Positions 22,040 through 33,700 of a stretch of 64,000 nt of DNA are shown piece after piece (the first letter of the stretch is position 1; every line of letters starts with the position of its first letter). The stretch is from positions 124,001 through 188,000 of the forward strand of contig JANFAH010000025.1 in assembly GCA_024663395.1 (NCBI GenBank). Direction: 5' to 3'. Below the pieces are notes generated by a model that saw only the letters and a list, made by a program, of their open reading frames with translations, was not told the DNA's origin and ran no database searches. The DNA is from Pisolithus tinctorius. Taxonomy: Eukaryota > Basidiomycota > Agaricomycetes > Boletales > Pisolithaceae. The translations under genes were made by a program, and so were the position numbers.

Positions 22040-22920
22040 CCTTTTTATTTTCTCGGGTTGATGAGCGCCCGCCCGAAGTCCAAGTCACCATGTCGCATCT
22101 GACATGACAGCCCTACTAACTCTATCATACCACAGCCTCACAAGTGGCTCGCAATCACAACATGCACGCAGGCAATGCCGAGATCATAGTAGCCACCAAC
22201 CTGTGTGAGGGGGTGCCATATACGGCTTGTACCTGCCTACCTATATTACTATGGTATTCATACATGGATTGGAATTTAACGGGGGTATGTCTCCCGCTTA
22301 GGTTCTTCAACTATTTTGGGTGATAGACGCACCTCAGCCATCTTCCGAAAGTTGTTTACAATTGGGTCCGATCAAAAATGTCGCATCGTGAGTCTCTTCG
22401 GGCAAGGGCACATCCTAGGTGGTCTCCGGACCAACGAAGAGGCAGCACTCGTCACGAGCTCCAACCTAGAGGATAGCAAGAAGTTCATTCGTCTTGCTAG
22501 TCTCCAGATTGCAAAGTTCCTCCAATTACGATTACTTTCGGAATACCTCGACCGCCCTTTGCAGAATCTTCCCCGCGCTTGCAGCTAGTCACAGCGTCAG
22601 AAAGGTGGGCGTCTTTCAAGAAGTTTGCCACAGGTTTCTACCTCCACCAAATCCGAACTCGACGAGGACAGAACCTGCTTCTCTGAGCGATCTCCCGGAA
22701 AAGTTCGAGCAGTTACCGCCTCTCGAGACATACGCTCCCCGTGACGGGGCAACATTTCGAAGTGTTCCGATCCGTTAATAGACGGGCTCTGTTCGATGTT
22801 GAGATGGCTAGGTACTGACTACCCAACGTGAAGGTCAATGTATACGGACCAGAAGAATCGGGCCTCGAATCAAGTGTTAGTGTTTTGAGGAGGAGGCGGG
22901 GAGAGTGAGGGAGTCCTATC
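22040..22920 (+). pseudogene. Alpha/beta-hydrolase subfamily B pseudogene
   Basis: Similarity to the B genes at 42474 and 45189 runs from the conserved 5' block (CGGGTTGATGAGCGCCCG at about 22054) through exon 1 (MVFIHGLEFNGG) and the first half of exon 2 (KKFIRLASLQIAKFLQ). The segment with the nucleophile elbow and the second intron donor is deleted, joining directly to sequence matching the start of exon 3. Several stops and smaller deletions follow. It lies about 1.5 kb after the intact A copy, the same spacing as between the A pseudogene at 40969 and the B gene at 42474. It therefore looks like the decayed partner of a duplicated A-B tandem. No functional hydrolase can be made from it. 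Confidence 0.75.
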
Positions 22921-24133
22921 ATTGTGACTCCGACCGCGGGCTCCAGTGAATTGTATCTACACGAATGCTCGCACTAGGGAATGAGTCCACGAGGCAAGCG
23001 TGAACTTCTGGAGGTCAGGTGCAGCAAAAATTCCATAAACCATAGAAGACGGAAGTCACTCTGTTCTCGACGCTATTCCTTTTAGTCACAAAGGCACCAA
23101 GACAATCCATAGTCATCTCCCAGGGTCATCGGGTAATATAATGGTAGATGACGATGACAAGTCTCGTGCTCTCCCGCAAGACGCGGGACACTCACTAGCC
23201 GCCGTGATCGAATCGCTGCTGGGAAAACTTTCGTCGCCCGGTGATCTCCCTACCGAAACAAAACAACATCCGCTGGAGCTATCTTAATTTAGCCGGAATC
23301 TGGTGTCCTGAAAAAATGGAGGTACTCAGGTAACGGGGTTGGTGACCACTTGACATGGCAGCTAGAGAATGTGGATGTCATCATAGCTTGGAGGAACCCC
23401 TTGATGGATGATAGAAACTTGAAGGAAGATAACTACTAGGGTACATGTGATGCAAGGTTTACATATCGACAATCGTCGAAGGGTGGCCGGTGGAAGCGTG
23501 GAAGATGGTACTCCCAGCTGAACGACGTATGCGGGAGGGCTATGGTGGAGGATGACGACTGAAATCATGGAAGTTGTGGTTCAACGGGTAGTATCACTAG
23601 AGGATAGGGCCGTCGGGGACGGCAGGCACCTTGTTTACGGACACGTCATAGATTCCCATAATTTACAGCTAGCAACCAATATTTGTACCAGTCTCACTTC
23701 TCCATTGCAGTGCCGTCGGAGCTCTCGCCCCTTTCTCGCCGTGTCGGCGTCACCACCCACAGTCTAAACGCAGCCCCTCTTCCGTCCTCGTCTCGACCCC
23801 ATCGACCCGTTAGATGCCAACAAATCATCAACAACTCATCGACAACGTAATATTATTCTTAGGAGGTTTTGGTGGGCCAACTCTAAATCTCCTCGCTTCC
23901 GATGAAGCGCCGATCGGAGACACAACAGAATCTCTGAGATTTTCTGAGTTGTGAGTTTGTGAGCGAATATGTAAGCTCCGACTGGAGATTCAAACTCCGC
24001 CGAAAAGCGTGCATGCTTATCAACAGAGAGATCTAGCAAGTGATAATGAATTGGTAGCAAAGAAGACAAACATCCACATTCATATGTACTACTACATACT
24101 ATTGTAGTGTGAATACAAAGCAGATGTATACAT

Positions 24134-24150
24134 GGGGGGGGGGGGGGGGG
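24134..24150. repeat. G homopolymer (17 G)
   Basis: An uninterrupted run of 17 G after ACAT, followed by AATGGGG. Such tracts can form G-quadruplexes, slip in replication and are often miscounted in sequencing, so the exact length is uncertain. Confidence 0.8.
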
Positions 24151-24740
24151 AATGGGGATGCATACTAAATGATGATCAAATATTCTGATTAGACGAGAGC
24201 AGTCGGAGTTTGAATACTGATATTCTCAGCCGAAAACTCACCACAAACACCCGACAAACACCCGAGGAATTAGCCGAACCTCTAGCAACTTTGAGCGGCC
24301 CTATATAAGGTTGTGTTTATGCTTGAAATCTGGTCATTCATCAAATGATAAACTACATTTCAAGTATAGCATTCACATTCTGTTCATCATTAAAAGCAGC
24401 CCAAAATCTCAGACAATCTGTGGTGAGAGATGATCCCTTCACATAATGAGTGCATGCACAGGAACGCCAGCATCAGGTACTTACATGTCGTTGTTGAGCA
24501 CGAACGAATAGCCACCCAGAAAGGCAGGATATGCGCCGCAGACGTACCCACCCAGTAACCACATGACATTGATACAATTCAACTGTTGCGCGATTTCGAT
24601 GAAAAGATCTTCACTCAACATCCAAGCAAATATCTGCAGCAAGAGGACCAAAGGCTTGCAGCTCTCGATCATAAGACAATGTTAGACTGGGAAAGAGCCA
24701 AAGTGACGTAGATTGCGCTTGCGCCAAACTAGAGTACAAA

Positions 24741-24903
24741 GACACATGCCTTCAATTCACTGCCACCATCAATTGATCTTCGTCCGCGAATAAAGCCTTG
24801 GGCTTGGAGTTTGAACAAATGAATGGGGACAGTCTAGGCATGCAATGGTACACGGACACATGCCTTCAATTCGCAGCCACCATCGATTGATCTTCGTCCG
24901 CGA
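24741..24903. repeat. Direct repeat, two 49-bp units
   Basis: Units at 24741-24789 and 24855-24903 begin GACACATGCCTTCAATTC and end GATCTTCGTCCGCGA. They differ at only a few positions and are offset by 114 bp. The spacer is not obviously repeated. Confidence 0.8.
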
Positions 24904-25351
24904 GTTAACCACCTTTACATTTGAGCTTGTTACAATCGTACATAAATGCAAGTACATAAATCCGTAGCAACAAATCTTTGCCGGCGTGATTTGAATCGGA
25001 CTTTCTAAAGGGGAATGTTCGCGGATGTCGAAAAATGAGCGACGAATTTCGAGGTGCAGTGACCTTGTAAACAAGGTGACCTCTCGGTCTGAAGATCTTG
25101 CGGATAGGGGAAGTTGTGGCAAGGGTGAACACCCGTGCATGTACTACTCTCAGCATTTCTCGTCTTGTTGATCAGCCCACATCGTTCATAGTCCATGACT
25201 ATGACCAAACAACTCTCTTGAGATTCCGTCTTCATCTCCATGTAACAAGAAAACCAACGAGAGCAGCAGGAAAAAATAAGAAAGAAAAACGATTAACAAA
25301 CGACGGAAGACAGATCGAACTTGAAAAATCAGCAGCTATGCCACACTCACG

Positions 25352-28300
25352 TCAAAGAATGTCTAGTATTCTTGCGTGGATGTTCTTGGGGGTGATGTTC
25401 GTTCCGAGTCCTGCGACGACGATCTCGTTCTCTGCAGCGACCCTCTTGTACTCTCCATTCAGCTGCTGTGCGAGAAGCAGCGCGTTGAACGACTGTCCGA
25501 GGCGGGAAACCATCTCCAGTGCCCGGGTATAGTTGTCAACTTGAGACGCGGGGACAGCGGGTGATGTCGCGACTTCGTCATAGTCAGTATCAGACTCCGA
25601 GTCAACTCCCCAGGTAACCCCACCACTCGGACCTCGGATATGATGAATCCACGGATTCACGAAGACGAATCTCTGTGACCTGTTTAGCGAGAGTTGGTCT
25701 GCGGTCGTAAACTCCACTTGGCCAAGCCCCGATACCATAGCACGATATAACCTCTCGTCGCCTTCGCATGGCTTCTCGAGACTCCTCACAGAGAAGACGA
25801 TGCATGGAAGGTGTAGACGGCGAGTTGCAAAACGAGCAGGGGAAAGACGGTTGATCTTGTTATATATAATCCGCGCTTCTTTCCATGGCAACTTGTCGCG
25901 TAATGTCTTGATGCACCTGTCCATCTCCTCCCCTTCCAGTGATGGAGGGTTGTGAGGAGTTTTGTTGTAAACAGAAAGGGAAACTGGGAGACAACTGTTG
26001 TGTGACGATGATTTCCCTGACCACGCGAGCACAGTGACCTCGCCGGAGCGGGCCACAATCTCCTCCAAGAGATGTCCGAGAGCGTCGACTCCTTCACCGT
26101 AGTAGGGCTTGATATCAGACTCGAATATGCCGATCAGAGAGTATGCGATGTCTTCCTCGACCGTTGCATCGCGCGTCGAAGCAAGGCGAAGTTTCTCGCG
26201 CACCCCGAGATCGTCTGGAGAGAATTTGACGATGGTTCCACGGGGAACCTTGATAGCGTCTGCTAGCTCTTGCATGATCTCCGAGGATTCCTTGTGGTTG
26301 ACGCCAGTAATGCCGAGGTATGGCTTCCACTCGGAATCGTAGAAAAAGATGTGCTTCGGCGAGAGAAGCTCTTGTAAAGTCCACGCGCGTGTCATCCATA
26401 AACTACGCGCAAGGTCTCCGGGATGGGATGGATGCGCTACGCCAGCAAGAAATACGAGTGTGACTGCCGAATTCGCATACCATTTGTACATAGATGTAAG
26501 AGATTGGTTAAGGATGGAGCTCGTGGACTTGTCAATACAACATGTATCTGACCATGCCCAGTTGTAACCAAGTCTGCGCGCCTCCTTGCAGAAATTGCGC
26601 AACTTCTCATTTAGGGGCGTGTCGGGGAGGTTCCACACGGATCCGACCATGTTGACATCCTGGAATAACGGTTCCTTCCCTTGCCATGCGTGTGAGAACA
26701 TGACATATCCGAAAAAGCTTGAAACCACCCGTAGGATCCGCCCATCGTCCACTTCTGTCGTCATAGATGAAATAAGCTCTTTGTACAGTGGATCAGCCTT
26801 GAAAATACGCTTCCGCTCAGGACCATCGCAAAGGCAACCAGTGGTGACATTGAGGACGACAAGGGGACCATCTTTAAGGACCCCAAGGATGATGGTATCA
26901 ATAGCAACAATCGTCTTGGATGGAGAAATGTAGTTCTTGCGCAGTTCTGTGAAACTGTCATTTGTGGGTATTATATTCACAGAGGAGATACATACGCCTG
27001 ATTGCAGGGTCACAGGATCGTTCGATTACGTGCAGCATAGACTTGAAAGCATTGATCGCCTCGTCATACCGTTTTGCTCCATGAAGTGCCATGTGTTTGG
27101 CCCCGTAACCCCAAGGGCAGGAAGGGTCCACTTTCACTGCCTATACGGCAATTTCAATTGTGAGGAGCAGGCTCATACAGAAGGATGTCATGCATACATC
27201 GTTCGCATCCTGCAGTGCATCCTCCCATAAACCTCTGGCTATTCGGGCTCTGCTCCACTTGACAAACACACCTGCAGGACTTGGAGGATTGAGAGGCAAC
27301 GCAGCGGAGTACTGCATTAATGCGCCGTCATGTTTTTCAGATCCGAAGGCTTCATCGCCAACATGCTCAAGTGTCATAGCGCATTTTTGGGTGAAATCTG
27401 ATGACAAACATTAGCATGCATGTCAATCAGACTAGCAACTATAAGACATGCCTGTGAGCCAGTCTGAATTTGCCTTACTCCTCAGGATTTCTTCATCCGA
27501 TGTCCTAATGATGTTGAGGAGAATATCCACGGCTTCGGTTGCGCGTCCTTCAGCATAGAGAATTTCACATAGACGTTGCTGGGCAACAATGTCAAGCCCA
27601 TTGAAACTCCACCCAAATATCTTCACGGAAGGTTAAATTGGGAGGTAGTAACAGCAGAACACCTACGAGCAAGATTGTCACCAGCAGAGGACATTGTTTG
27701 TCCTTGGGAGCTAGGTTCTTTGCACGCTCGATCAATGGCATCGCACGTCCATAATTCCCCTTCTTCAAGTACATGACTCCAAGGACCTGTGGAATGTATC
27801 AGAGGTGATACTCACAAGTCCGCATCACGCGAAGCACATGCCTGAGTGTAGAGGTAGATGGCGTCATCATCGTTGTCGCTGTTTGCTCTTGTAGCAAGGT
27901 GCTCTACGTGCGTTATCGCCTCTTCTTGATTCCCGCATTCGAACACAAGGATAAACTGATTGGAAAGAGATTAAGTGTGAGAACGATCCAGATCACCTCG
28001 CGCACCTTCAGTAGCAACAGATACCTGTTGTCGTGCGGCTCACAATCGTGAAATGCAAGGACAAATGTGCATAGCGCGCGCTCTCGATTTCCCTTGCCAA
28101 GTAGAGCAACTGCCATCGCGATATACCCGATAGGTGATGGCTGAACTTGGAGGGACTGGAGGTGCATATAAGTGAACATCCGCATGGGGTAGTGAGAAAG
28201 CAGGCTCCTTTGGCATCCTCTATGGCAAGCGCCAAGTGTCTCAGACGCGCCCGTATAAGAGCACGGCTTGCCAGCACGCAGTGCCTGGGAATTGAAGCGC

Positions 28301-29421
28301 TTGTGATTTGCTCTGAGAGCAGCCTTTCGGCGTTCGTCAGGTCGTCCTCTGCCCATACTTTGAGGGTCTCATCACTGACTCGCACGAGCGGGAGCTGAGA
28401 AGCATGGAGCTGCAGACGGGTTAGAGTGTAACGTTACGCAGAGCACGAGAATTGTTAGCGATGCGTGCTCCACGAGTGGATGTACACTTACATTATGGTC
28501 AAAATAATGAAGGGGAAGGGCATCTCTGAGATTGTGAATTGTTATATTCGTGCCATTTCCACACGCGAGATACTCCCCGCTTGGTGAGAGAGCGACACAA
28601 CTAGTCGATGAGCTGTGTGTGATCATGCCACCGATCTGCTTGTGGGACACACAATCCCATAGCGACACCGATGAGCCTGTGCCACATGCAATGAATCTGC
28701 CGTTGGACGCTATATGTGACCGAGATTGGTTTCCATGGATGAACCACGCTAAGTGCGAAGACTTGGAAAGGTCGAAACACGTGAGTTTTCCTATGCTCCC
28801 AACGAACAATTGCTGGTCAGAAGACCAGACCAACGGAGCAACCGGCCATGCACCGGATGAACCCACTTGACCTGAATCGAACAAGATATCGCCATTGTGA
28901 GTGCTGTAGACGCGGAGACCATGAGTATCCGACGTGGTTGCAAATCGACTGCCGTCTGGGGAGAACTTAATACCAGTAGCGCAAGGGTGCCGGAGGGAAG
29001 GAAGGAGTTGAATACCGGAAGTGATACTGAAAATCCGGACGTTGTTGTGGTCATTGCTGCGGTCCGCAGATGCATATTTAGTACAGTCGCTCGAGATATC
29101 GACCCCCGATACTCGGTCGCTGTGTTCCGTGAACTCGTGCACTCTTTGAAGAGTGGCCGCATTCCAGACGATCGTCTTCTTTGCGTCGTCTCCGGACACC
29201 ATCCACCGGCCATCCTGGGAAACGACAATAGAACGGATGGTACTGTTCGCTTGCACGGTTGGCCCTTGTTGCCGTCCATCTGCAGTCTTCCATCGACGAA
29301 TATTATAATCGTAATCTCCTGCTATGACCTGACTTTCGCCCGCAAAGGTGAGTGCCCGAACATTGTTCTGAGTTACAATTTCAATCCGTTTAGTATCTTC
29401 TCCACCACAACGAACTGTCAG
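25352..29421 (-). CDS. WD40-TPR-HET domain protein, about 1200 aa
   Basis: One minus-strand gene reconstructed from nine exons: 29421-28492, 28409-28206, 28155-28006, 27955-27842, 27786-27667, 27620-27452, 27397-27198, 27140-26996 and 26946-25352. All phases agree. Exon 1 encodes WD40 repeats (SIVVSQDGRWMVSGDD, GIKFSPDGSRFATTSD, CVALSPSGEYLACGNG). The next seven encode TPR-like helical pairs (WAEDDLTNAERLL, VLGVMYLKKGNYGRAMPLIE, GLWEDALQDAND). The last holds a HET domain with MFSHAWQGKEP, WSDTCCIDK, SMYKWYANSAVTLVFL and RAWTLQELL, ending VVAGLGTNITPKN. HET domains mark heterokaryon-incompatibility and cell-death effectors, and WD40/TPR arrays are recognition modules. No NACHT/NB-ARC NTPase is present. 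The true start codon is unresolved: the frame is open to 29421 after a TAG-type acceptor, so a short 5' exon is likely. Introns 28156-28205, 27787-27841 and 27398-27451 use GC donors. Confidence 0.75.
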
Positions 29422-30844
29422 CTATAGAGCTGCCTTTCTGACTGCTGGAACGCACTCATCATCATCGCTGGCAAGCCCTCCAATACAGTTTGTCCTAGAG
29501 TTTAGGGGGAAAAGAACGATGGATTGTAGACTTGCTCACGGCACCCAATGTAGGATGCACACATTCCTCAAGCCATCGATAACATGGGATCATGCACGCG
29601 ATCAAAGCCACATCGTGTTATTCAAGATCAGGAAGTGCAGGGCTTAGTAATGATCCCTGAGCTCCACAAGATCCAGTGTTTTTGTTTGCACGAAGTCACG
29701 CGTGGGGCAATGGTTGGTGGAACCGTGTCGAGATATCCAGTGTATTCACCACGTACCCCCGCTCCGTAGTTGGTCTCGACAATTTTCGCGCTTCTTCTCC
29801 ATATCCTTCCACCCGCCGAACCCTCAAACCTTCATCCTCTCACCAGGATCCGAATCTGCCCACAAACCCAAGGCCTCATGCGGTGATAACACACACGGGT
29901 CGCACTCCTCAAGTGACAGCATCGGCAAGCCTCGGAGACTGAGTCGAAAGGGCATACTTACGCCTTGAATCTGGATGACCTGAAAAGCCAAGACTTATAC
30001 ATAGCAAAGGGGAATTCTACTTCGCACGATCCGTCCAGATCGAATTGCGAGGCGTTGAAGCACTTGAACTGATGCGCGCTTCGATGCAATTTTATAGCGC
30101 TGTATCCGAATACGATAATGTCTATACCCTCAACAACCAGATCCTGATCGACCCCTGGGATAGCGATGGGTGCAGTCAGAGGGAGGTTCTGGATATAAAA
30201 ATGCACCATGTAAGTGAGAACGTGGTGCGCTTTGCGGAGGTCCTCGCAGGTCGTGAGGTTGGAAAGGGAACATTGTTAGAATTATCATCTTACAAGATTA
30301 TGTAAATGAGCCTGGGAGCATCAAGCATGTTAGTGTGTCGACATCGAAATCGTGTGCCCCAAGTCAGTGCTATTGATGGTCTTCCGTCAAGTTCTTTGGT
30401 CTGGATGCAGGACGAAGAGCTCCAGGACTCGATGATCATGACCTACGTACCTTTACGTAAGCGCCACTTTTAGATACCACCCATCTATGTACGTCAGCTG
30501 CTCTCAGTTATCATCTTCTCGTATATTTTATCGTCCACTTGTTTAAGACCCGCGTACCATACATTTTCTGCTAATCTCCCGTCCAAATCCTGCAGTAACG
30601 AATACCGGTATCATGCCCTCTACACGGGCATAGACGGGGGTGCCCGAGGTGAAATCCGGAAAGCCCAAGGACCGAAGCCTGAACGGGACGAGGTTGGTAA
30701 AGGGATGGAAAAGGGCCGTCGAGTAAGGAAGGGAACGAGTGGAGCTGAGAATCGCGGAGGTGGAGATTGACGCAACAATTTGGCTCGTGTAATGGAGATG
30801 CCTCGAATTCACAGCTCTTCACGGTCCGGCCGTCGACCCCACCA
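29422..30844. other. Intergenic, 5' flank of the HET gene; no gene recognised
   Basis: The missing first exon of the HET gene may lie here. A good donor (GTGAGC on the minus strand, near 29536) follows a short open stretch. A plus-strand frame at 30045-30305 reads like protein (ALELMRASMQFYSAVSEYDN, NQILIDPWDSDG) but has no partner exons, so it may be a gene remnant. Everything else is short and unsupported. Confidence 0.35.
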
Positions 30845-31828
30845 CCCATTTTCTTCCCAAAGAGCGAATATACCCCATTCAAAGCTCCACCGTGGTTGCC
30901 CAGCCAGCTCTTGACACGTCGTATCTAACGTCGCGGTAACCTGTTACGAGTTCCGTGTTGAGGTAACCTGAAGTTCACAAAATAACCCAAGCATTCCCAC
31001 TGGCAACATAGGCAAGGGAACATTCGGCCTCTTCTCTGTTCTATACCACAATGTCTACCCTCGCTGGCACTGTCAAGATTGCGGGTGACATCGATTTCTA
31101 CGAGGAGAGTGGTCCTAGTGGTCTCGATCCTACAAACTACATAACCGTGGTGTTTATTCATGATGTGGGGTTCAATGGTGGTAAGTAAATGGCTGTCCTC
31201 TGCCACGACATTGCTTCGAATACGTAGTTGACGTGGTCTAAAACCAATGCTGTTTTGCGCAAGCTCTTTCCTTCCGGCACCGAGCACAACTATCGTGTAG
31301 TTAGCCTCTACAGGCGGGGGGTATGGATCCAGTACGCCATGGTCCGAAAAAGAATTGGAACTAATCCAAAGTTCGGATAACAACGATCACAAGGAATACC
31401 TACATCTGGCCGGCCTACAGATCGTCAGGTTTCTGGTGACTTTCATTGCTTCCCAGTCAATTCCGAAGTACGCGAATGAACAGAAGACCGGCGGGACCAT
31501 TCTTATCGGGTGGTCTTTGGTGCTATGTAGCCTAGACGCACTAACAACCGAGGAACTCCGCGATCTAGAGAGCTACCTCCGCACGGTTGTTCACTACGGT
31601 GATCAAGCACATCTTCCACCGTCGTCAACATGCGTAGCTGAAACGCATGTCATTGCTTGCAGATGTGAGCTTAGTGGCAATAAGTTTACCAAGCCCGAGG
31701 TCTTACCAGTCGTTTCTTTTTGCACTTACCTTCGAAGAACGATGGGAAATTTCCAAGCGATGGATGTCATCGTTCTTTGCGCACCCGAATGTCTACTCGC
31801 GTGATTCCCCTGGCCCCGAGCTTATTCA
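30845..31828 (+). pseudogene. Alpha/beta-hydrolase subfamily A pseudogene, 3'-truncated
   Basis: Similarity to the intact gene at 20750-21963 covers the 5' flank, exon 1 from ATG at 31051 (STLAGTVKIAG, with the HGMG loop changed to HDVG), exon 2 and the start of exon 3. Exon 2 carries an extra G in the run near 31316-31321 that shifts the frame. A deletion turns the nucleophile elbow GWSFG into GWSLVLCSLDAL. The match stops at about 31828, inside exon 3, where the sequence passes straight into the 3' end of the APH-type kinase gene on the other strand. About 400 bp of exon 3 are missing. Confidence 0.8.
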
Positions 31829-33256
31829 GCGGAATCCCCACAGGGACGAGCAACAGCATCTGCCCCTCGTGCTTTCCTGGCGGCTTTGCTCAGGTCCTGC
31901 AGGCTTGAGCACCACACTAATCTAATCAGCTGAGTGTCAATTGGAAGTGCCCCGACGAGCTGAGCCAACTGTAGTTGTGCACAAGATATCTCCTCTGCTT
32001 GTTGAATCCACACATCAGTCTTTTCACTTGAGTCCGGGTGAGACACCTCGAAGTTACGGTCAGCCAACGGGAGTGCATTGGAACCACCGAAATCCCAGTC
32101 GAGGATCGCCAGTATACGGCGGGGAGAAGAGCGGCTAAGTGGCGGAATAACTTCCATCTGAAAGACTCCCGAGAGAAGCGGAACATACCTCACCATGACG
32201 TTCCGCCCATGTAGATCACCATGCCGCAACACGAAAGGGTAGTTGCAGCCGTATGGCTGTGCCATAAAATCATCCCTCGCCTTCTTCACGAGCTCAAACG
32301 CCTCCTCAGGTGTCAAACTGGCATGGCATTCGCCCATCTCCTCTCTAAACTCCGCTTCGTGATTCAAGAGTGTGCGTTTGTGCAACATTTGATCCAGGTA
32401 GTGGAACTGACGGTCGAACAGGGATTGAACATATTCTCGCACAGACTCATACCTGTTTAAAGCATCAGTACACAATGCAGGTGAGCGGAGGACGTCGTCG
32501 AAGCACTAACGGCCCGATATTGTAAAGACCGAAACCGTCAACTACCTCCTGAAAAGGTTTAGCTTCTGTGAGGTTGTACGGTCAAGGAAAGCATACCCTC
32601 CCACATGTGGCGTCGACACCGTCAACTAGAGGACACGAGGAACCATCGGGACTGATTCCTCCGATCGCTTTAAAGCTTGTCTTGCTCCTCATTGTATGCA
32701 TTATTTCTGCGACCTGACGGAGCACATCCTCCTGTTCGTCCTTTGGGATATCCAGCCAGACGCTGCTCAAAGTATCTCCATCGATATATTCCATGGCTAT
32801 GAACTCCGATCCACAGGCACAGCTATAAGCGTAGATAGCCGGAGTGGGTATATTGAGATCAGGGTGTCGCTGACAGTACAGCATACATCCTACGGCAGTG
32901 CAAGTCTGCCATCGGGTGATGTTGATGGGATCAATTGGAAAGCGTAGAACAAAGGGAAAGGGGCAGCCAGATTCACCCGTATCGAGGTTAAGAAAGTGTG
33001 CAAAGTTGAAACCCCCTTCGATAACTTCGGTTCCATCTAATGGGGGGACGAGTTTTGAAGACAAAATTTCGGTGGGACTCGATATGGAGGCAAAAAATTT
33101 CCTCGCTGATTCTGGAATGTTGGGCGGGGAATCGGCGTCACCAGTGGAGGTCGGAGGCTTGAGGGGGGCATCGTAATTCAACATGGATTTTAAACGACGC
33201 GATCCCCCGATCGGAGGCTCGAGACTCGGTTGTACAACGACGGCTGAACTCGCCAT
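31822..33256 (-). CDS. APH/choline-kinase-like phosphotransferase, about 442 aa
   Basis: Exons in transcription order: 33256-32597, 32548-32511 and 32452-31822; introns are 48 and 58 nt and phase is kept. The start is the ATG giving MASSAVVVQPSLEPP. The kinase-like fold shows GGFNFAHFL and VLRFPID in the N-lobe, FIAMEYIDGDTLSSVW at the hinge, the catalytic loop LRHGDLHGRNVMV (HGDxxxxN) and ILDWDFGG as the metal-binding DxD-type motif. These define the APH family, which phosphorylates small molecules or acts as protein kinase-like enzymes; the substrate is unknown. The last two codons (Glu, stop) fall in sequence derived from the hydrolase pseudogene ending at 31828, so the C-terminus was set by a rearrangement. 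A Plavaka element begins 90 bp upstream of the start codon. Confidence 0.85.
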
Positions 33257-33345
33257 GAGCAGAAACGACAAACAAGTAAAAGTATCGAAGCAATGTCAGT
33301 AAGAGTAATAGGCTTTTTATCTGCTTTTATGCCGTCGACGTTTCG

Positions 33346-33620
33346 TACATCAGCAAATCACGAGTTTACTTATCCTTACTTGACAGCTACTTAACATTTG
33401 CTTATCATACCAACTGCCAAGCAGCCGTCTGCTTGGATAAGTAGATCCTTCTGCTGGATACTTACTTAGCACTGCTTATTTTTTACTTAACGCGTGCTTA
33501 GCTTATTAGCTTCTTACTTGAAATAATGCTGGTTCTGTTCCGTCAAGCAGATAAGCAGCAACGAAGTGCAATTAATATCCGCTAAGCACATGCTAAGTAG
33601 CGGTGAAGTAAATTACGCGG
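33346..33620. repeat. Left terminal inverted repeat and subterminal repeats of Plavaka element
   Basis: The terminal 15 bases match the right end in inverted orientation. Further in, short words of the type ACTTA, GCTTA and their complements TAAGT, TAAGC recur more than a dozen times. Such clusters serve as transposase binding sites in CACTA and KDZ elements. Confidence 0.75.
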
Positions 33621-33700
33621 CGGTAAGATCGAGGGATTGAAAAACATAGACGAACTAGCGATAGCAATTGGGAAGATGTATTAGAGATCCTGTTGTGGAC

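Larger units (their letters stand above)
22921..25351. other. Long intergenic stretch with simple repeats, no gene recognised
   Basis: About 2.4 kb. Frames at 23362-23568, 23552-23767, 23836-24069 and 24481-24672 are short, unsupported by splicing and without motifs. A TATATAAGG word lies near 24302-24310. The stretch holds a G homopolymer and a 49-bp direct repeat, listed separately. The end at 25352 is the 3' side of the HET gene. Confidence 0.4.

Noticed and set aside
28156..28205. Two frameshifts in the TPR exon of the HET gene
   Set aside because: I first read the frame change near 28200 as damage. A 50-nt GC-AG intron restores phase and the expected TPR sequence, so an intron is the better explanation.
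30045..30305. Protein-like plus-strand frame
   Set aside because: The translation looks plausible but I found neither upstream nor downstream exons. It may be a gene remnant, so it is not called.
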